A stretch of DNA of 64,000 bases from Litorilituus sediminis (GTDB lineage Bacteria; Pseudomonadota; Gammaproteobacteria; Enterobacterales; Alteromonadaceae). The translations under genes and the position numbers were made by a program. Below the pieces are notes generated by a model that did not search any database, had not been told where the DNA came from, and was given only the letters and a program-made list of their open reading frames with translations. Positions 36,865 to 45,734 of this stretch are shown here, piece by piece. Each line of letters opens with the position of its first letter. The first letter of the stretch is position 1. The stretch spans positions 2,666,001 through 2,730,000 of the forward strand of contig NZ_CP034759.1 of NCBI RefSeq assembly GCF_004295665.1. The letters are read 5' to 3'.

Positions 36865-38718
36865 TTAAAAGCTCGACTGCCTAGCATCTTGCAGGGTTTT
36901 TATCACTTTAAAGGCATCTTTTAAATGTTCACGCTCCAGTTTTGATATTTCTTTTGGTGATAAATAGTTATTGGCACTTTCGCCACGTATCAGTGCTTTT
37001 GCTTGATGCTCTACTCTAAGCATGCCCAAAAACTCATAGGCATCAATTAGGTTTTCAGCGGAAGCGCGCGTGAGTGACGGCGTGCCTGCGGCTTGTTGAA
37101 TGCGCTCTATAGTGTTAACTGCGCTAATACCTTCAGCTAGTGCGTAGATGCGTGCCAAATCTACTACCGGCGCTATGCCATTGTGTTTTAAATCAAGCGT
37201 GGCTTTGTGCTTGCCATTTTGTTTAAGAACGAAATCACGGAAAAAGCCCAGTGGCGGTCTAAGCCCTAAGGCATTTTTTGACAGGTGTGCGAGGAACAAG
37301 GTACTGCTTTGCGTTTTTTTCAGTACCACGGCTTTAACGTCGTCTAGTAAAGATTTATCACCATAGATGGTATCTAAGTCAAAAAAGACACTGCAATTTA
37401 ATAACGCTTTCGGGCTTGGCGTATCAACCCAGCCATTAAAATATTGCTGCCAGATTTTTTTAGGTTGTCGCCACTTTCTATTGGTGGCCATAATATCGCC
37501 GGGACAATAAATAAAGCCACATTCAGCCAAACCATCACAAACAAAGTTGGCTAAACTTTCAAACCAAGCATCATCGTATGGTTTCATGCTATCGCAAATA
37601 ATAATGGCATTATCTTGGTCTGAATGAGCCAGTTGCTCTTGCCTTGCTTGTGAGCCAGCCGCTAGCCAGGCATAAGGCACAGGCGCTTGACCAAACTTAT
37701 ATTCTGCCATTTCAATAAGACGTTTGGTAAATGCCATAGTGATGGCACTGACACTTTTACCGACGTGATCAGCACTGCTACCTAGCTTAGCCAAACGTAT
37801 TTGTAATTTTGGCAGTAAGTTACTGATTTCTTTCAGCTCTTCAATGCTATTGGCTTTATGAATAATGCTTGAGAGGTTGATGGCGTTATGACCTTCATTG
37901 TTAATGAGATCTGTTACCGTCACCATGCCCACTAAGCGGCCATATTTAGTCACTGGTAAATGATGAATGTGCTTTGCTGTCATGGTCATTAGCGCATCAT
38001 AAGCATTATTTTTAATATCTATGGTGCTCATATTCGCGGTCATGATGTCACTGATGGCGTTAGTGATTGCTAAACCTTGGGCGACGCAGCGACGGCGAAT
38101 ATCTTTATCTGTGATAATGCCAACCGGCTCTTCGCCATTAACGACCACTAAACAAGAAAAGCCTTGCTCAGTCATTTGAATCGCCGCTTGTTGAATGCTT
38201 GCTTTGCTTTCAATGGTGGCAACTGGGCTATGATAGAAGTTGCTTACCGAGGTATTCATTAACGTTGACGCTAAAATCGCCTCTTCGTTAACTTTAGACA
38301 TTTTGGTTTTTAAGCGTTGGGCAGAATCATGACTGAAAAAGTCGCTGATGCTGGGAAACTTTTCACCAATATTGCTGAGAATTTGCGTGTCTACGCTATA
38401 CACTAAGCTGTCTTCGTCAGTTTGTACTTGGCTAATACCATCGTGTTGAGCTATTTCTTCACTACAAAACGCGGTACATAAATCACCTTCGCCAAGCTTG
38501 GCAATTAACTCATTATTGGCCGATAAACAGCTAATGGCGCCTTTTCTCAGTATGTATAACCTAGGCTCATTAATGCCTTGTGGCGGTAGCAGTTCATTTT
38601 TGCGTACATAATTAATGTTTAGCTCGCGAACAAGTTGTGCCAGTACTTGCTTTGGCAAACTATCAAAAGGAGGAATGCTTTGAATAAATGTTGTGATTTC
38701 AGAAAGTTCTGTATCCAT
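36865..38718 (-). CDS. cNMP-binding/CBS/DUF294 nucleotidyltransferase-like protein
   Basis: 617 residues with three recognisable parts. A cyclic-nucleotide-binding-type domain covers about 15-125 (LPPQGINEPRLYILRKGAIS). A CBS pair covers about 165-285 (SIQQAAIQMTEQGFSCLVVV, GIITDKDIRRR, HHLPVTKYGRLVGMVTVTDL). The DUF294 nucleotidyltransferase-like part has LAAGSQARQEQLAHSDQDNA near 350-370, reminiscent of GlnD-type enzymes with the Asp pair. It likely senses a nucleotide and modifies an unknown target. Divergent from the DUF4212/symporter genes, it is a plausible regulator of that transporter. Confidence 0.85.
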   Translation of the reverse strand: MDTELSEITTFIQSIPPFDSLPKQVLAQLVRELNINYVRKNELLPPQGINEPRLYILRKGAISCLSANNELIAKLGEGDLCTAFCSEEIAQHDGISQVQTDEDSLVYSVDTQILSNIGEKFPSISDFFSHDSAQRLKTKMSKVNEEAILASTLMNTSVSNFYHSPVATIESKASIQQAAIQMTEQGFSCLVVVNGEEPVGIITDKDIRRRCVAQGLAITNAISDIMTANMSTIDIKNNAYDALMTMTAKHIHHLPVTKYGRLVGMVTVTDLINNEGHNAINLSSIIHKANSIEELKEISNLLPKLQIRLAKLGSSADHVGKSVSAITMAFTKRLIEMAEYKFGQAPVPYAWLAAGSQARQEQLAHSDQDNAIIICDSMKPYDDAWFESLANFVCDGLAECGFIYCPGDIMATNRKWRQPKKIWQQYFNGWVDTPSPKALLNCSVFFDLDTIYGDKSLLDDVKAVVLKKTQSSTLFLAHLSKNALGLRPPLGFFRDFVLKQNGKHKATLDLKHNGIAPVVDLARIYALAEGISAVNTIERIQQAAGTPSLTRASAENLIDAYEFLGMLRVEHQAKALIRGESANNYLSPKEISKLEREHLKDAFKVIKTLQDARQSSF

Positions 38719-38796
38719 TTTCTCGTACGCCTAACGAGTGAGTGACTCTGTTAATTTAGCGTTTTTGTCGATTTATTAGCAAGTGTTATTCGTCGC

Positions 38797-38930
38797 TTTT
38801 AGACTAAAGTTGCAGTTGTTTATCAGCCTTGACCCTTGAAAAGCCGTTAAGCTAGTAAAAATGGGCGTTTCATTTAGGTTTAACAATGAGCAAATCACTA
38901 CTTAAACTGGGATCTAGACTAAAGTTTAAT
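38797..38930. promoter_or_regulatory. Two TAGACTAAAGT sites upstream of the symporter operon
   Basis: TTTTAGACTAAAGTTGCAG (38797-38815) and ATCTAGACTAAAGTTTAAT (38912-38930) share an 11-base core, 115 bp apart (about 11 helical turns), in the same orientation. They lie in the 381-bp gap between the DUF294 gene and the DUF4212 gene, which otherwise shows no clear structure. They are likely binding sites for a response regulator, plausibly the LuxR-type one at 54038-54703. Confidence 0.5.
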
Positions 38931-39099
38931 ACCCGCCTCAAATGAAGCTTGCTAGGGTAGTTGATAGTCGAAGGTGCATATGGATTTTTGTTACTGCAGT
39001 TTAGCTAGGCAAAAATCTATATTCAGGCTTCAACTACAAAATTATTACTATAAACAGCGTAAAAATAATAAAACAACGCTATGTCGCTAGGAGACTATT

Positions 39100-39348
39100 G
39101 TGGAAAATAAAGAAGCATATTGGCAGGAAAACCTGCGCTTGATCTTTATCTGTCTTGCAATCTGGTTTGCGGTTTCATTTGGCTTAGGTCTACTTCTGGT
39201 AGAACCATTAAATGCAATTCGCTTAGGAGGGTACAAACTTGGTTTTTGGTTTGCACAGCAAGGCTCTATCTATTCATTCTTAGGTTTGATCTTTTGGTAT
39301 GGTGCCAAAATGAACAAACTTGATAAAAAATATCACTCGGAGGGCTAA
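39100..39348 (+). CDS. DUF4212 small subunit of sodium/solute symporter
   Basis: 82 residues with two membrane helices (LIFICLAIWFAVSFGLGLLL and a second from GFWFAQQGSIYSFLGLIFWYG). The DUF4212 family is almost always encoded immediately upstream of VC_2705-type symporters and is regarded as their small subunit. It has a GTG start, with CTAGGAGACTATT as ribosome site. The stop is followed two bases later by the symporter ATG, so the two are translated together. Confidence 0.92.
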   Translation: MENKEAYWQENLRLIFICLAIWFAVSFGLGLLLVEPLNAIRLGGYKLGFWFAQQGSIYSFLGLIFWYGAKMNKLDKKYHSEG

Positions 39349-39350
39349 AG

Positions 39351-41087
39351 ATGGATGAGTTAAAACTTTATACCTACATCGCAGTTTTTGGCACGTTCGC
39401 GTTATATTTTGGTATTGCTTGGTGGGCTCGCGCCGGTTCTACTAGTGATTTCTACGTAGCGGGTGGCGGTATTACACCATTCCAAAACGGTATGGCAATT
39501 GGTGCTGACTGGATGAGTGCGGCGTCATTCATTTCAATGGCAGGTCTTATCGCTTTCTTAGGTTACGGTGGCTCTGTATTCCTAATGGGTTGGACTGGTG
39601 GTTATGTATTACTAGCCATGTTACTTGCTCCTTACATGCGTAAGCACGGTAAGTTCACTGTTCCTGAATTCATTTCTGATCGTTACTACTCTAAAACTGC
39701 TCGTATTGTGGCTGTTGTATGTTTAATCATTGCTTCAGTAACTTATGTAATCGGTCAAATGAAAGGTGTTGGTGTTGCCTTCTCTCGCTTCCTAGAAGTT
39801 GACTATGACTTAGGTCTAGTGATTGGTATGGTTGTTGTTTGGGTATATGCCGTACTTGGTGGAATGAAAGGTATTACTTATACGCAAATCGCTCAGTATG
39901 TAGTAATGATTTTTGCTTACACAATTCCAGCTGTATTCATCTCATTACAATTAACAGGTAACCCAATTCCACAATTAGGTTTAGGCTCTACTTTAGCTGA
40001 TGGTAGCGGTGTTTACTTACTTGATAAGTTAGACATGGTAGTTACTGATTTAGGCTTTAAAGAGTACACCACGGCTAATATGGGCGGTACATTGAATATG
40101 TTCGCTTATACTATGTCACTTATGATTGGTACTGCGGGTCTTCCGCACGTAATTATGCGTTTCTTCACTGTACCTTCAGTACAAGCGGCACGTCAGTCTG
40201 CTGGTTATGCCTTAGTTTGTATCGCATTACTTTACACTGTAGCTCCAGCTGTTGGTGCAATGGCTCGCTTCAATCTTATGAACACAATCGAACCTGCTGC
40301 TGGTGAGAACCTTGTTTATGACGAGCGTCCACAGTGGTTTAAAGATTGGGAAAAAACTGGTTTATTAAAGTTTGAAGATAAAAATGGCGACGGTAAAGTT
40401 CAGTACACAGCCAATGCTGAAACGAATGAAATGGTTAAAGTTGACCGTGACATTATGGTACTAGCTAACCCTGCAATCGCGAACTTACCTAACTGGGTTA
40501 TTGCGCTTGTTGCAGCCGGTGGTTTAGCAGCCGCACTATCAACTGCTGCTGGTTTATTATTGGCAATATCCTCATCGGTATCTCATGACTTAATGAAAGG
40601 GGTCTTTGTACCGGATATGTCAGAGAAAAATGAGCTATTAGCAGGTCGGGTAACCATGACCATCGCAATACTGTTTGCCGGTTATCTGGGGATGAACCCG
40701 CCTGGATTTGCCGCCGGTACGGTTGCATTAGCCTTTGGTTTAGCGGCATCAAGTATCTTCCCGGCGTTAATGATGGGTATCTTCTCTAAGAAGATGACAG
40801 GTCAAGCAGCGGTTTGGGGTATGATATCTGGTATCGGTGTAACTATGTTGTACGTATTCCAACACAAAGGTATTATGTTTATCCCAGGTACGTCATTCTT
40901 AGGTGACATGGGTGCAAACTGGTTCTTCGGTATCTCACCAAATGCCTTTGGTGCCGTGGGTGCGCTAGTGAACTTCGGTGTAGCATTCGCTATCCTTAAG
41001 ATGACTGCACCAGCGCCAGATCACATTCAAGACTTAGTTGAGAATATGCGTATTCCAACAGGTGCTGGTGCTGCGCACGATCACTAG
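39351..41087 (+). CDS. Sodium/solute symporter, VC_2705/ActP-like (probable acetate or monocarboxylate uptake)
   Basis: 578 residues with about 13 membrane helices of the SSF fold. Typical segments are WWARAGSTSDFYVAGGGITPFQNGMAIGADWMSAASF, TYVIGQMKGVGVAFSRFL and AAALSTAAGLLLAISSS. The Na+-site region and ADWMSAAS match acetate-permease relatives. A hydrophilic insert near residues 335-370 contains DKNGDGKVQ, an EF-hand-like acidic loop between membrane helices. Codon use is richer in optimal codons than neighbouring genes, suggesting high expression. A strong terminator follows. Confidence 0.93.
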   Translation: MDELKLYTYIAVFGTFALYFGIAWWARAGSTSDFYVAGGGITPFQNGMAIGADWMSAASFISMAGLIAFLGYGGSVFLMGWTGGYVLLAMLLAPYMRKHGKFTVPEFISDRYYSKTARIVAVVCLIIASVTYVIGQMKGVGVAFSRFLEVDYDLGLVIGMVVVWVYAVLGGMKGITYTQIAQYVVMIFAYTIPAVFISLQLTGNPIPQLGLGSTLADGSGVYLLDKLDMVVTDLGFKEYTTANMGGTLNMFAYTMSLMIGTAGLPHVIMRFFTVPSVQAARQSAGYALVCIALLYTVAPAVGAMARFNLMNTIEPAAGENLVYDERPQWFKDWEKTGLLKFEDKNGDGKVQYTANAETNEMVKVDRDIMVLANPAIANLPNWVIALVAAGGLAAALSTAAGLLLAISSSVSHDLMKGVFVPDMSEKNELLAGRVTMTIAILFAGYLGMNPPGFAAGTVALAFGLAASSIFPALMMGIFSKKMTGQAAVWGMISGIGVTMLYVFQHKGIMFIPGTSFLGDMGANWFFGISPNAFGAVGALVNFGVAFAILKMTAPAPDHIQDLVENMRIPTGAGAAHDH

Positions 41088-41132
41088 AAAAAGCTATGTT
41101 AGTTGCTTAAGCACTAAGTAAGCAGCTCCCAC

Positions 41133-41175
41133 AAGGCTAGACGACGATGTACTCAAGTTGTCTAGCCTTTTTTAT
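41133..41175 (+). terminator. Terminator of the symporter operon
   Basis: AAGGCTAGAC (41133-41142) and GTCTAGCCTT (41160-41169) form a perfect 10-bp stem followed by TTTTTATT. Confidence 0.9.
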
Positions 41176-41230
41176 TAAAAAAGCTTGGGTTATCATTGTG
41201 ATACTCAAACCTAGATAATAGAAATCATTT

Positions 41231-41671
41231 ATGAATAGACATACTAAACTTGCCTTTATGGTGGCACCATTTTTAGCTATCTTAGGTTTTATTGGCGCTG
41301 ACTTTTATAAAGAGAATGAAGCGCAACAATCCAAGGTTGTTCAGCTAAGCCCTGAAGGACATTGTGATGTTATTAATCAGAACTGTATCTTAGCTTCAGG
41401 TGAGTTTAAGATTAATGTTTCAGATAAGGCTGGTGTTACAGAAATTAATTCTACCTTCCCACTTGATAGCGCGACGCTATTTTTGGTGGATCAAAGTGAT
41501 AAAATGACACCATACCCGCTGGGCATGCAGAAAAGCCCGTATTATTGGCAAAGCCCTACCCATTTAAGAAATGTAGCCAGTAACAAAGGTGATAGTTATA
41601 AATTGAGGTTGATTGCTAAGATTAAGGGCGGTCAATACATTTCAGAATTTTACACGCAAACGGTTAAGTAA
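41231..41671 (+). CDS. Membrane-anchored hypothetical protein
   Basis: 146 residues, not recognised. A single N-terminal membrane segment (LAFMVAPFLAILGFIGADFY) precedes a periplasmic-looking domain with two Cys (HCDVINQNCILASGEF) that could form a disulphide. The rest is beta-rich (FKINVSDKAGVTEIN, KLRLIAKIKGGQYISEFYTQ), immunoglobulin-like in feel. It follows the symporter operon after a strong terminator and is convergent with the thiamine operon. It is possibly an accessory of the transport locus, but no function can be assigned. Confidence 0.75.
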   Translation: MNRHTKLAFMVAPFLAILGFIGADFYKENEAQQSKVVQLSPEGHCDVINQNCILASGEFKINVSDKAGVTEINSTFPLDSATLFLVDQSDKMTPYPLGMQKSPYYWQSPTHLRNVASNKGDSYKLRLIAKIKGGQYISEFYTQTVK

Positions 41672-41680
41672 GCTCTAATA

Positions 41681-42565
41681 TCATCCAGTGAATATGGAGC
41701 TATCTAAGGCTAGTTCCATTGTTATTAGCAAGCGCTGTAACTGCTGCCATTGCCTTTTAGCTAACGCGGCAAATTTCTGCTGATATGCCTGTTCAGTGTG
41801 GCGTTTATTTTCATACCACAAGCCATTGATTAAATAGCTAAACAGTAAAAAGTAGTGAATGACTTGTTGATTGAGTTTTGCTGGCGGATTTTGCTCTTGA
41901 TACTGTGTGCTAATAGCTGCAATTTGCTCTACTGGCAACTCATTCACTGCAATTAACATGGCAATATCAAACTCGGCTGGTGCTTTGCAGCTACACTCAA
42001 AATCGATTAACCAGCTGCGGCTGGCTTTATCTATTAAGATATTATTAAAGTTTAAGTCGCCATGACAGCTAACTAGCTCGCTGTTAATGTCTGTATGGCT
42101 TTTGATTATTGCCATTAATTGTTGAAAAGTTGCTAGCTGCGCTGAACTATAGCTGTTTGCCTGTGCCTTGATTAAGCCGTTATAGATGGTTGTTATATCA
42201 AGTGTTTCACAAGAAACAGCAAGTTGATGAAAACGGGTCATTAATTTAAGCGCACAAGCTATTTTATCCGCAATCGCGAGTCTTGTATGGCCTAAATCTT
42301 GGCCATCAATATAGTCGCTAATGAGCCAGTGTTTATCACAATAAATAATACTCGGGCTTAAATTGGCATCAGCGCTTATTTGGCTAATGGCAACTTCGTC
42401 ACTTAGGTATTGCTGGCCAACATACTTAGCAAAATAATCTTTGTCATCAGCACAGACACGATAACTTGGTTGGCTTAAACCCGTAGTTATTGCCTCTATC
42501 TGCGTTATATCAGTAAAACAACTGAGCTTTTGCAGTTGTGTTAAGGATTTTGCTGACTCGTTCAC
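41681..42565 (-). CDS. Phosphotransferase of the APH/choline-kinase fold, probable thiamine kinase
   Basis: 294 residues. The N-lobe has ITTGLSQPSYRVCADDKDYFAKYVGQ. The Brenner-type catalytic motif is VSCHGDLNFNNILID, and the metal-binding motif is SWLIDFECSCKAPAEFD. These define the aminoglycoside phosphotransferase/choline kinase fold, which includes thiamine kinase ThiK. It starts three bases after the PnuC gene stop, in an operon headed by a TPP riboswitch, so phosphorylation of imported thiamine is the best reading. Resistance to aminoglycosides is an unlikely alternative given the context. Confidence 0.82.
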   Translation of the reverse strand: MNESAKSLTQLQKLSCFTDITQIEAITTGLSQPSYRVCADDKDYFAKYVGQQYLSDEVAISQISADANLSPSIIYCDKHWLISDYIDGQDLGHTRLAIADKIACALKLMTRFHQLAVSCETLDITTIYNGLIKAQANSYSSAQLATFQQLMAIIKSHTDINSELVSCHGDLNFNNILIDKASRSWLIDFECSCKAPAEFDIAMLIAVNELPVEQIAAISTQYQEQNPPAKLNQQVIHYFLLFSYLINGLWYENKRHTEQAYQQKFAALAKRQWQQLQRLLITMELALDSSIFTG

Positions 42566-42568
42566 TCA

Positions 42569-43207
42569 CTAACCTTCAACGACAGGTGTTGATGCTAATG
42601 GCACTTGCTTGTGCTGATATTGTTTGCGCCATGTTAGGTAGCCGTATACGGCAATGACAACATAAATAATAAAAAGTACTGCGGTTGGTAGCAGTGATTT
42701 TTCGATATAAAGATAAATAGACACTAGATCGATCACTATCCAATACAGCCAGTTTTCGAGTACTTTTTGCGTGACTAAGTAAGTGGCAAATACCGCATAA
42801 ACTGTGGTGAAGGTATCTAAATAAGGAAAGGCCGCCGGCGTGTAATTCGCCATAAAATAGCCTAGTGCACAGGCTATTACCGCTAAGATCAAACAAGCTT
42901 TAATATGCCAACTGAGCTGCCAAGAAACTATGGTTATTGCTGATTCACTTTCATTGCTATTGTTAGGCTTTTGCTGCCAGCACCAATAACCATAGGCGGC
43001 CATTACTAAGTAATAGCCGTTTAAGGCGCTATCCATTAAAAGCAATACGTCGTAAAAAATATAGGTATACAAGGCGGTGCTAATAAATGCGGCTGGCCAG
43101 CACCATAAAGAGCCTTTAGCCGCTAAAATTACATAAGCTAGCGCTAACAGCATGGCAGTTAGCTCTAGCAAGGGTAAGTTAATGAAATAGTTTAGTAATG
43201 CTTGCAT
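42569..43207 (-). CDS. PnuC-family vitamin transporter, probable thiamine transporter (PnuT-like)
   Basis: 212 residues with about seven membrane helices. PnuC family features include AAKGSLWCWPAAFISTALYTYIFY, YGYWCWQQ, YLVTQKVLENWLYWIVIDLVSIYLY and the final YGYLTWRK. PnuC proteins move nicotinamide riboside or, in the PnuT branch, thiamine by facilitated diffusion with trapping by a kinase. The TPP riboswitch and adjacent kinase gene point to thiamine. Its start overlaps the stop of the YkoF-like gene by one base. Confidence 0.88.
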   Translation of the reverse strand: MQALLNYFINLPLLELTAMLLALAYVILAAKGSLWCWPAAFISTALYTYIFYDVLLLMDSALNGYYLVMAAYGYWCWQQKPNNSNESESAITIVSWQLSWHIKACLILAVIACALGYFMANYTPAAFPYLDTFTTVYAVFATYLVTQKVLENWLYWIVIDLVSIYLYIEKSLLPTAVLFIIYVVIAVYGYLTWRKQYQHKQVPLASTPVVEG

Positions 43208-43473
43208 TAACTTTCCGCTTCTACATGTGAACGATCACCATTAATAAATTTGCAAACAAATACCGCAGCATCAAGCTTTTCATGGACTAGCTTGATTTCC
43301 TGCATTACGTGTTTTACGGCTAAGTCGTAGTCACCAAACACTTGTGTACTCATGCCATTGGTGACGACTTTTAAACCGTCAACTTGACGTAATCGTTTAA
43401 TAAAAGCCCAGATTTCAGACTTAAACTCTTGCTCTGCCAGCGGATACAAACTTAATTCAATGGAGATGTTCAT
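43207..43473 (-). CDS. YkoF-like thiamine/HMP-binding small protein
   Basis: 88 residues. ISIELSLYPLAEQEFKSEIWAFIKRL and VTNGMSTQVFGDYDLAVKHVMQEI match the ferredoxin-like fold of YkoF/thiamine-binding small proteins. YkoF-type proteins bind thiamine or its pyrimidine moiety. It is fixed in the operon between the TonB receptor (12-bp gap) and the PnuC-like transporter (one-base overlap). No signal peptide is seen, so it is probably cytoplasmic and may buffer or hand over incoming thiamine. Confidence 0.75.
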   Translation of the reverse strand: MNISIELSLYPLAEQEFKSEIWAFIKRLRQVDGLKVVTNGMSTQVFGDYDLAVKHVMQEIKLVHEKLDAAVFVCKFINGDRSHVEAES

Positions 43474-43485
43474 TAGATCACCCTA

Positions 43486-45660
43486 TTAAAATTGATAATC
43501 AAAGGTTACGCCAAATACTAATGGCTCAGATAATTGCGTGTACTGTTTTGCAGTATAGCCATCGCGTGGGTCATTAGGGAAATAAAAGCCTCTGTTGGCG
43601 TAATCTTCATCGGTTAGGTTACGGCCCCAAAGTTTTACTTGCCAGTTATCTTGTAAGTAAGCCACTGAAGCATTCAGTAATGCGACAGATTCAGAGGTTA
43701 AATCGTCTTTGCTAATTCTGTCACCGTAATAGTAACGGGTATCTGAGAAGTAGAATTCATCTTTACCATCAACCGAGATATTAAATAACCAATATTCAGT
43801 TGGCTGGTAGTTAATACCAATATTAAATTGATAAGCAGGTGCGTGTGATTGCTCTTCGTTGTTTAAAGAGTTGCCTTTGGCATCAACATAGTCATTAAAC
43901 TCTGACTCAAGTAAACCTAATGCGCCATAAACATCAACTGAGTCACTCACTTGCCAGCTAGCATCAATTTCCAGACCATAGTTTTTACCGGTTGCGGCAT
44001 TACCTAAAAACTCAATAAATTCAGTGCTGCCGTCTTCGCGGACGATAGTTTGTGAGCTTTTCACCTGCATATCGGTTCTGTCCATATAGAACACGGCGGT
44101 ACGAATTTGCGCGTTATTATCAAGTAAAGAAACTTTATAACCCAGCTCATAGTTGGTTAAGTATTCTGGTGCAAAACTGCGAAATTGATCGGCTAAGCGG
44201 CCATCGGTGTTGTTACCACCGGCTTTATAACCTCGGTTAATAGAGCCGTACCATAAGCTGTCTTTTGATGCTTGGTAAGATAAAACAATTTTACCGCCCA
44301 CCATGGTATCGTCAGCTTCTTCGTTAAAGCTGTCTGAGTTTTTATAATCCGCTTGTCTATTTTCCACCCGTAGACCTGTGGTTAAGGTTAACTGTTTTGA
44401 CAAGCGGCTATCAAGCTGGCCATAAGCTGCGATAGTAGTACTGGAATTGTTAGAATTAAAATCACCATCATTGTAGGTGTATTGCCTTAATAAATCTTCG
44501 TCATCTTGTTTAAAGTAAAGGCCAGCAACCCAGTTAGTAGTGCCGTTGAATAACTCACTACCCGCTTTTGATAGCGCTCTTAACTCAATGGTTTGTGTGC
44601 TTTTATCACGATAGTAATGATCGGTTGATGAGTAACCATCGAACTCAGCTAAACAGCCAGTTGCTGTGATACAAGGATCAGGCTGATATTCAGGCTCATC
44701 TGAGCGCCACTCGTACTCGCCAAACGCCCAATCTTCATCATAACCATAGGCGAGTTCAGAGTCGGCAGCACTTAAGATAGAAATCAATGAAAAGTTATCA
44801 AACCCTTCATAGGTGAACCTTGCAGCTAAGGCCATGGTTTCTTGGTTATCGAAACCTGGATTGTCTGAATAGGTATCGCGATTATTATCTAACGAGAAAG
44901 TGTCGTAACCATTGTTAAAATCAAAATAGAAGCCGGTTAAGTCGATTGTTAAGTCATCACTTGCTTCAATGGCGAGTTTACCGCGAATATTTAATTCATC
45001 GCGATTGTTGGTGTCATCACGATCTAGATGAATATTATTAATGTAGCCATCACTTACGTGTTTATTCATGGCTAAGCGATAGTTTACTGTATCGGCTGCT
45101 GGGCCAGATAAGGCGACACCTAAGCCGTAGCTATCATAGTTACCCATATCTACCTTGATAGCGCCTTCAAAGTCTTCGGTTGGCGCATTCGTTTGCACAT
45201 TTATCATGCCAGCTAAGGCGTTAGCACCAAAGCGTGTACCTTGTGGGCCACGAAAGATTTCTGCTTGGCTGACATCAAATAATGTTGCAATAGAGCCTAT
45301 GCCAGTAAAATCAACGTCATCGATAATCATACCGACAGAAGGGTTGATCGGCTCTTTAAACTGGCTGCGTTCACCTATACCACGAATTTGAAAATATCTT
45401 GCTCGCTGTGAGCCACTAGCAAAGTTAACATTCGGGCTGACCGCGATTAACTCTTCTAAATGCTGTGCGTTACGTTGCTCAATATCAGCAGTAGTTAATA
45501 CTGACATAGATGAAGGAATAGTTTGTAAGCTTTGCTGGCGAAAGTCGCTGCTCACGGTAATGACTTCGATGTCATCTTGGGAATCGGTAGCAGAAAGTAC
45601 AGGTAAAGAGATAAAGCCAGCTGTTATTGCTAGGCAAATGGCTGATTTGCAAAATGTCAT
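43486..45660 (-). CDS. TonB-dependent outer-membrane receptor, probable thiamine receptor
   Basis: About 724 residues from the preferred ATG at 45660 (MTFCKSAICLAITAGFISLPVLSA signal); the frame extends to 45699 but those residues precede the signal. GAGAACC is the ribosome site. A TonB-box-like DDIEVITVSS is followed by the plug (SMSVLTTADIEQRNAQHLEELIAVSPN, RIYIRGIG-like QIRGIGERSQFKEP, EIFRGPQGTRFGANA) and a 22-strand-type barrel ending in FGVTFDYQF with terminal Phe. The TPP riboswitch in its leader argues for thiamine or a thiamine precursor as substrate. Confidence 0.9.
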   Translation of the reverse strand: MTFCKSAICLAITAGFISLPVLSATDSQDDIEVITVSSDFRQQSLQTIPSSMSVLTTADIEQRNAQHLEELIAVSPNVNFASGSQRARYFQIRGIGERSQFKEPINPSVGMIIDDVDFTGIGSIATLFDVSQAEIFRGPQGTRFGANALAGMINVQTNAPTEDFEGAIKVDMGNYDSYGLGVALSGPAADTVNYRLAMNKHVSDGYINNIHLDRDDTNNRDELNIRGKLAIEASDDLTIDLTGFYFDFNNGYDTFSLDNNRDTYSDNPGFDNQETMALAARFTYEGFDNFSLISILSAADSELAYGYDEDWAFGEYEWRSDEPEYQPDPCITATGCLAEFDGYSSTDHYYRDKSTQTIELRALSKAGSELFNGTTNWVAGLYFKQDDEDLLRQYTYNDGDFNSNNSSTTIAAYGQLDSRLSKQLTLTTGLRVENRQADYKNSDSFNEEADDTMVGGKIVLSYQASKDSLWYGSINRGYKAGGNNTDGRLADQFRSFAPEYLTNYELGYKVSLLDNNAQIRTAVFYMDRTDMQVKSSQTIVREDGSTEFIEFLGNAATGKNYGLEIDASWQVSDSVDVYGALGLLESEFNDYVDAKGNSLNNEEQSHAPAYQFNIGINYQPTEYWLFNISVDGKDEFYFSDTRYYYGDRISKDDLTSESVALLNASVAYLQDNWQVKLWGRNLTDEDYANRGFYFPNDPRDGYTAKQYTQLSEPLVFGVTFDYQF

Positions 45661-45734
45661 AAGGTTCTCATCAAAATAAAAGTGCGAGCTTGAGCGCAAA
45701 GGGATGTATCACCTAGACTAAAATGACTAATCAG

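Noticed and set aside
41681..42565. Aminoglycoside resistance kinase
   Set aside because: The fold fits, but the gene is embedded in a TPP-riboswitch operon with a vitamin transporter, so thiamine kinase is the better reading.
42576..42896. 106-residue open frame within the PnuC-like gene in another frame
   Set aside because: Overlaps a well-supported membrane transporter gene on the same strand in a different frame; no independent signal.
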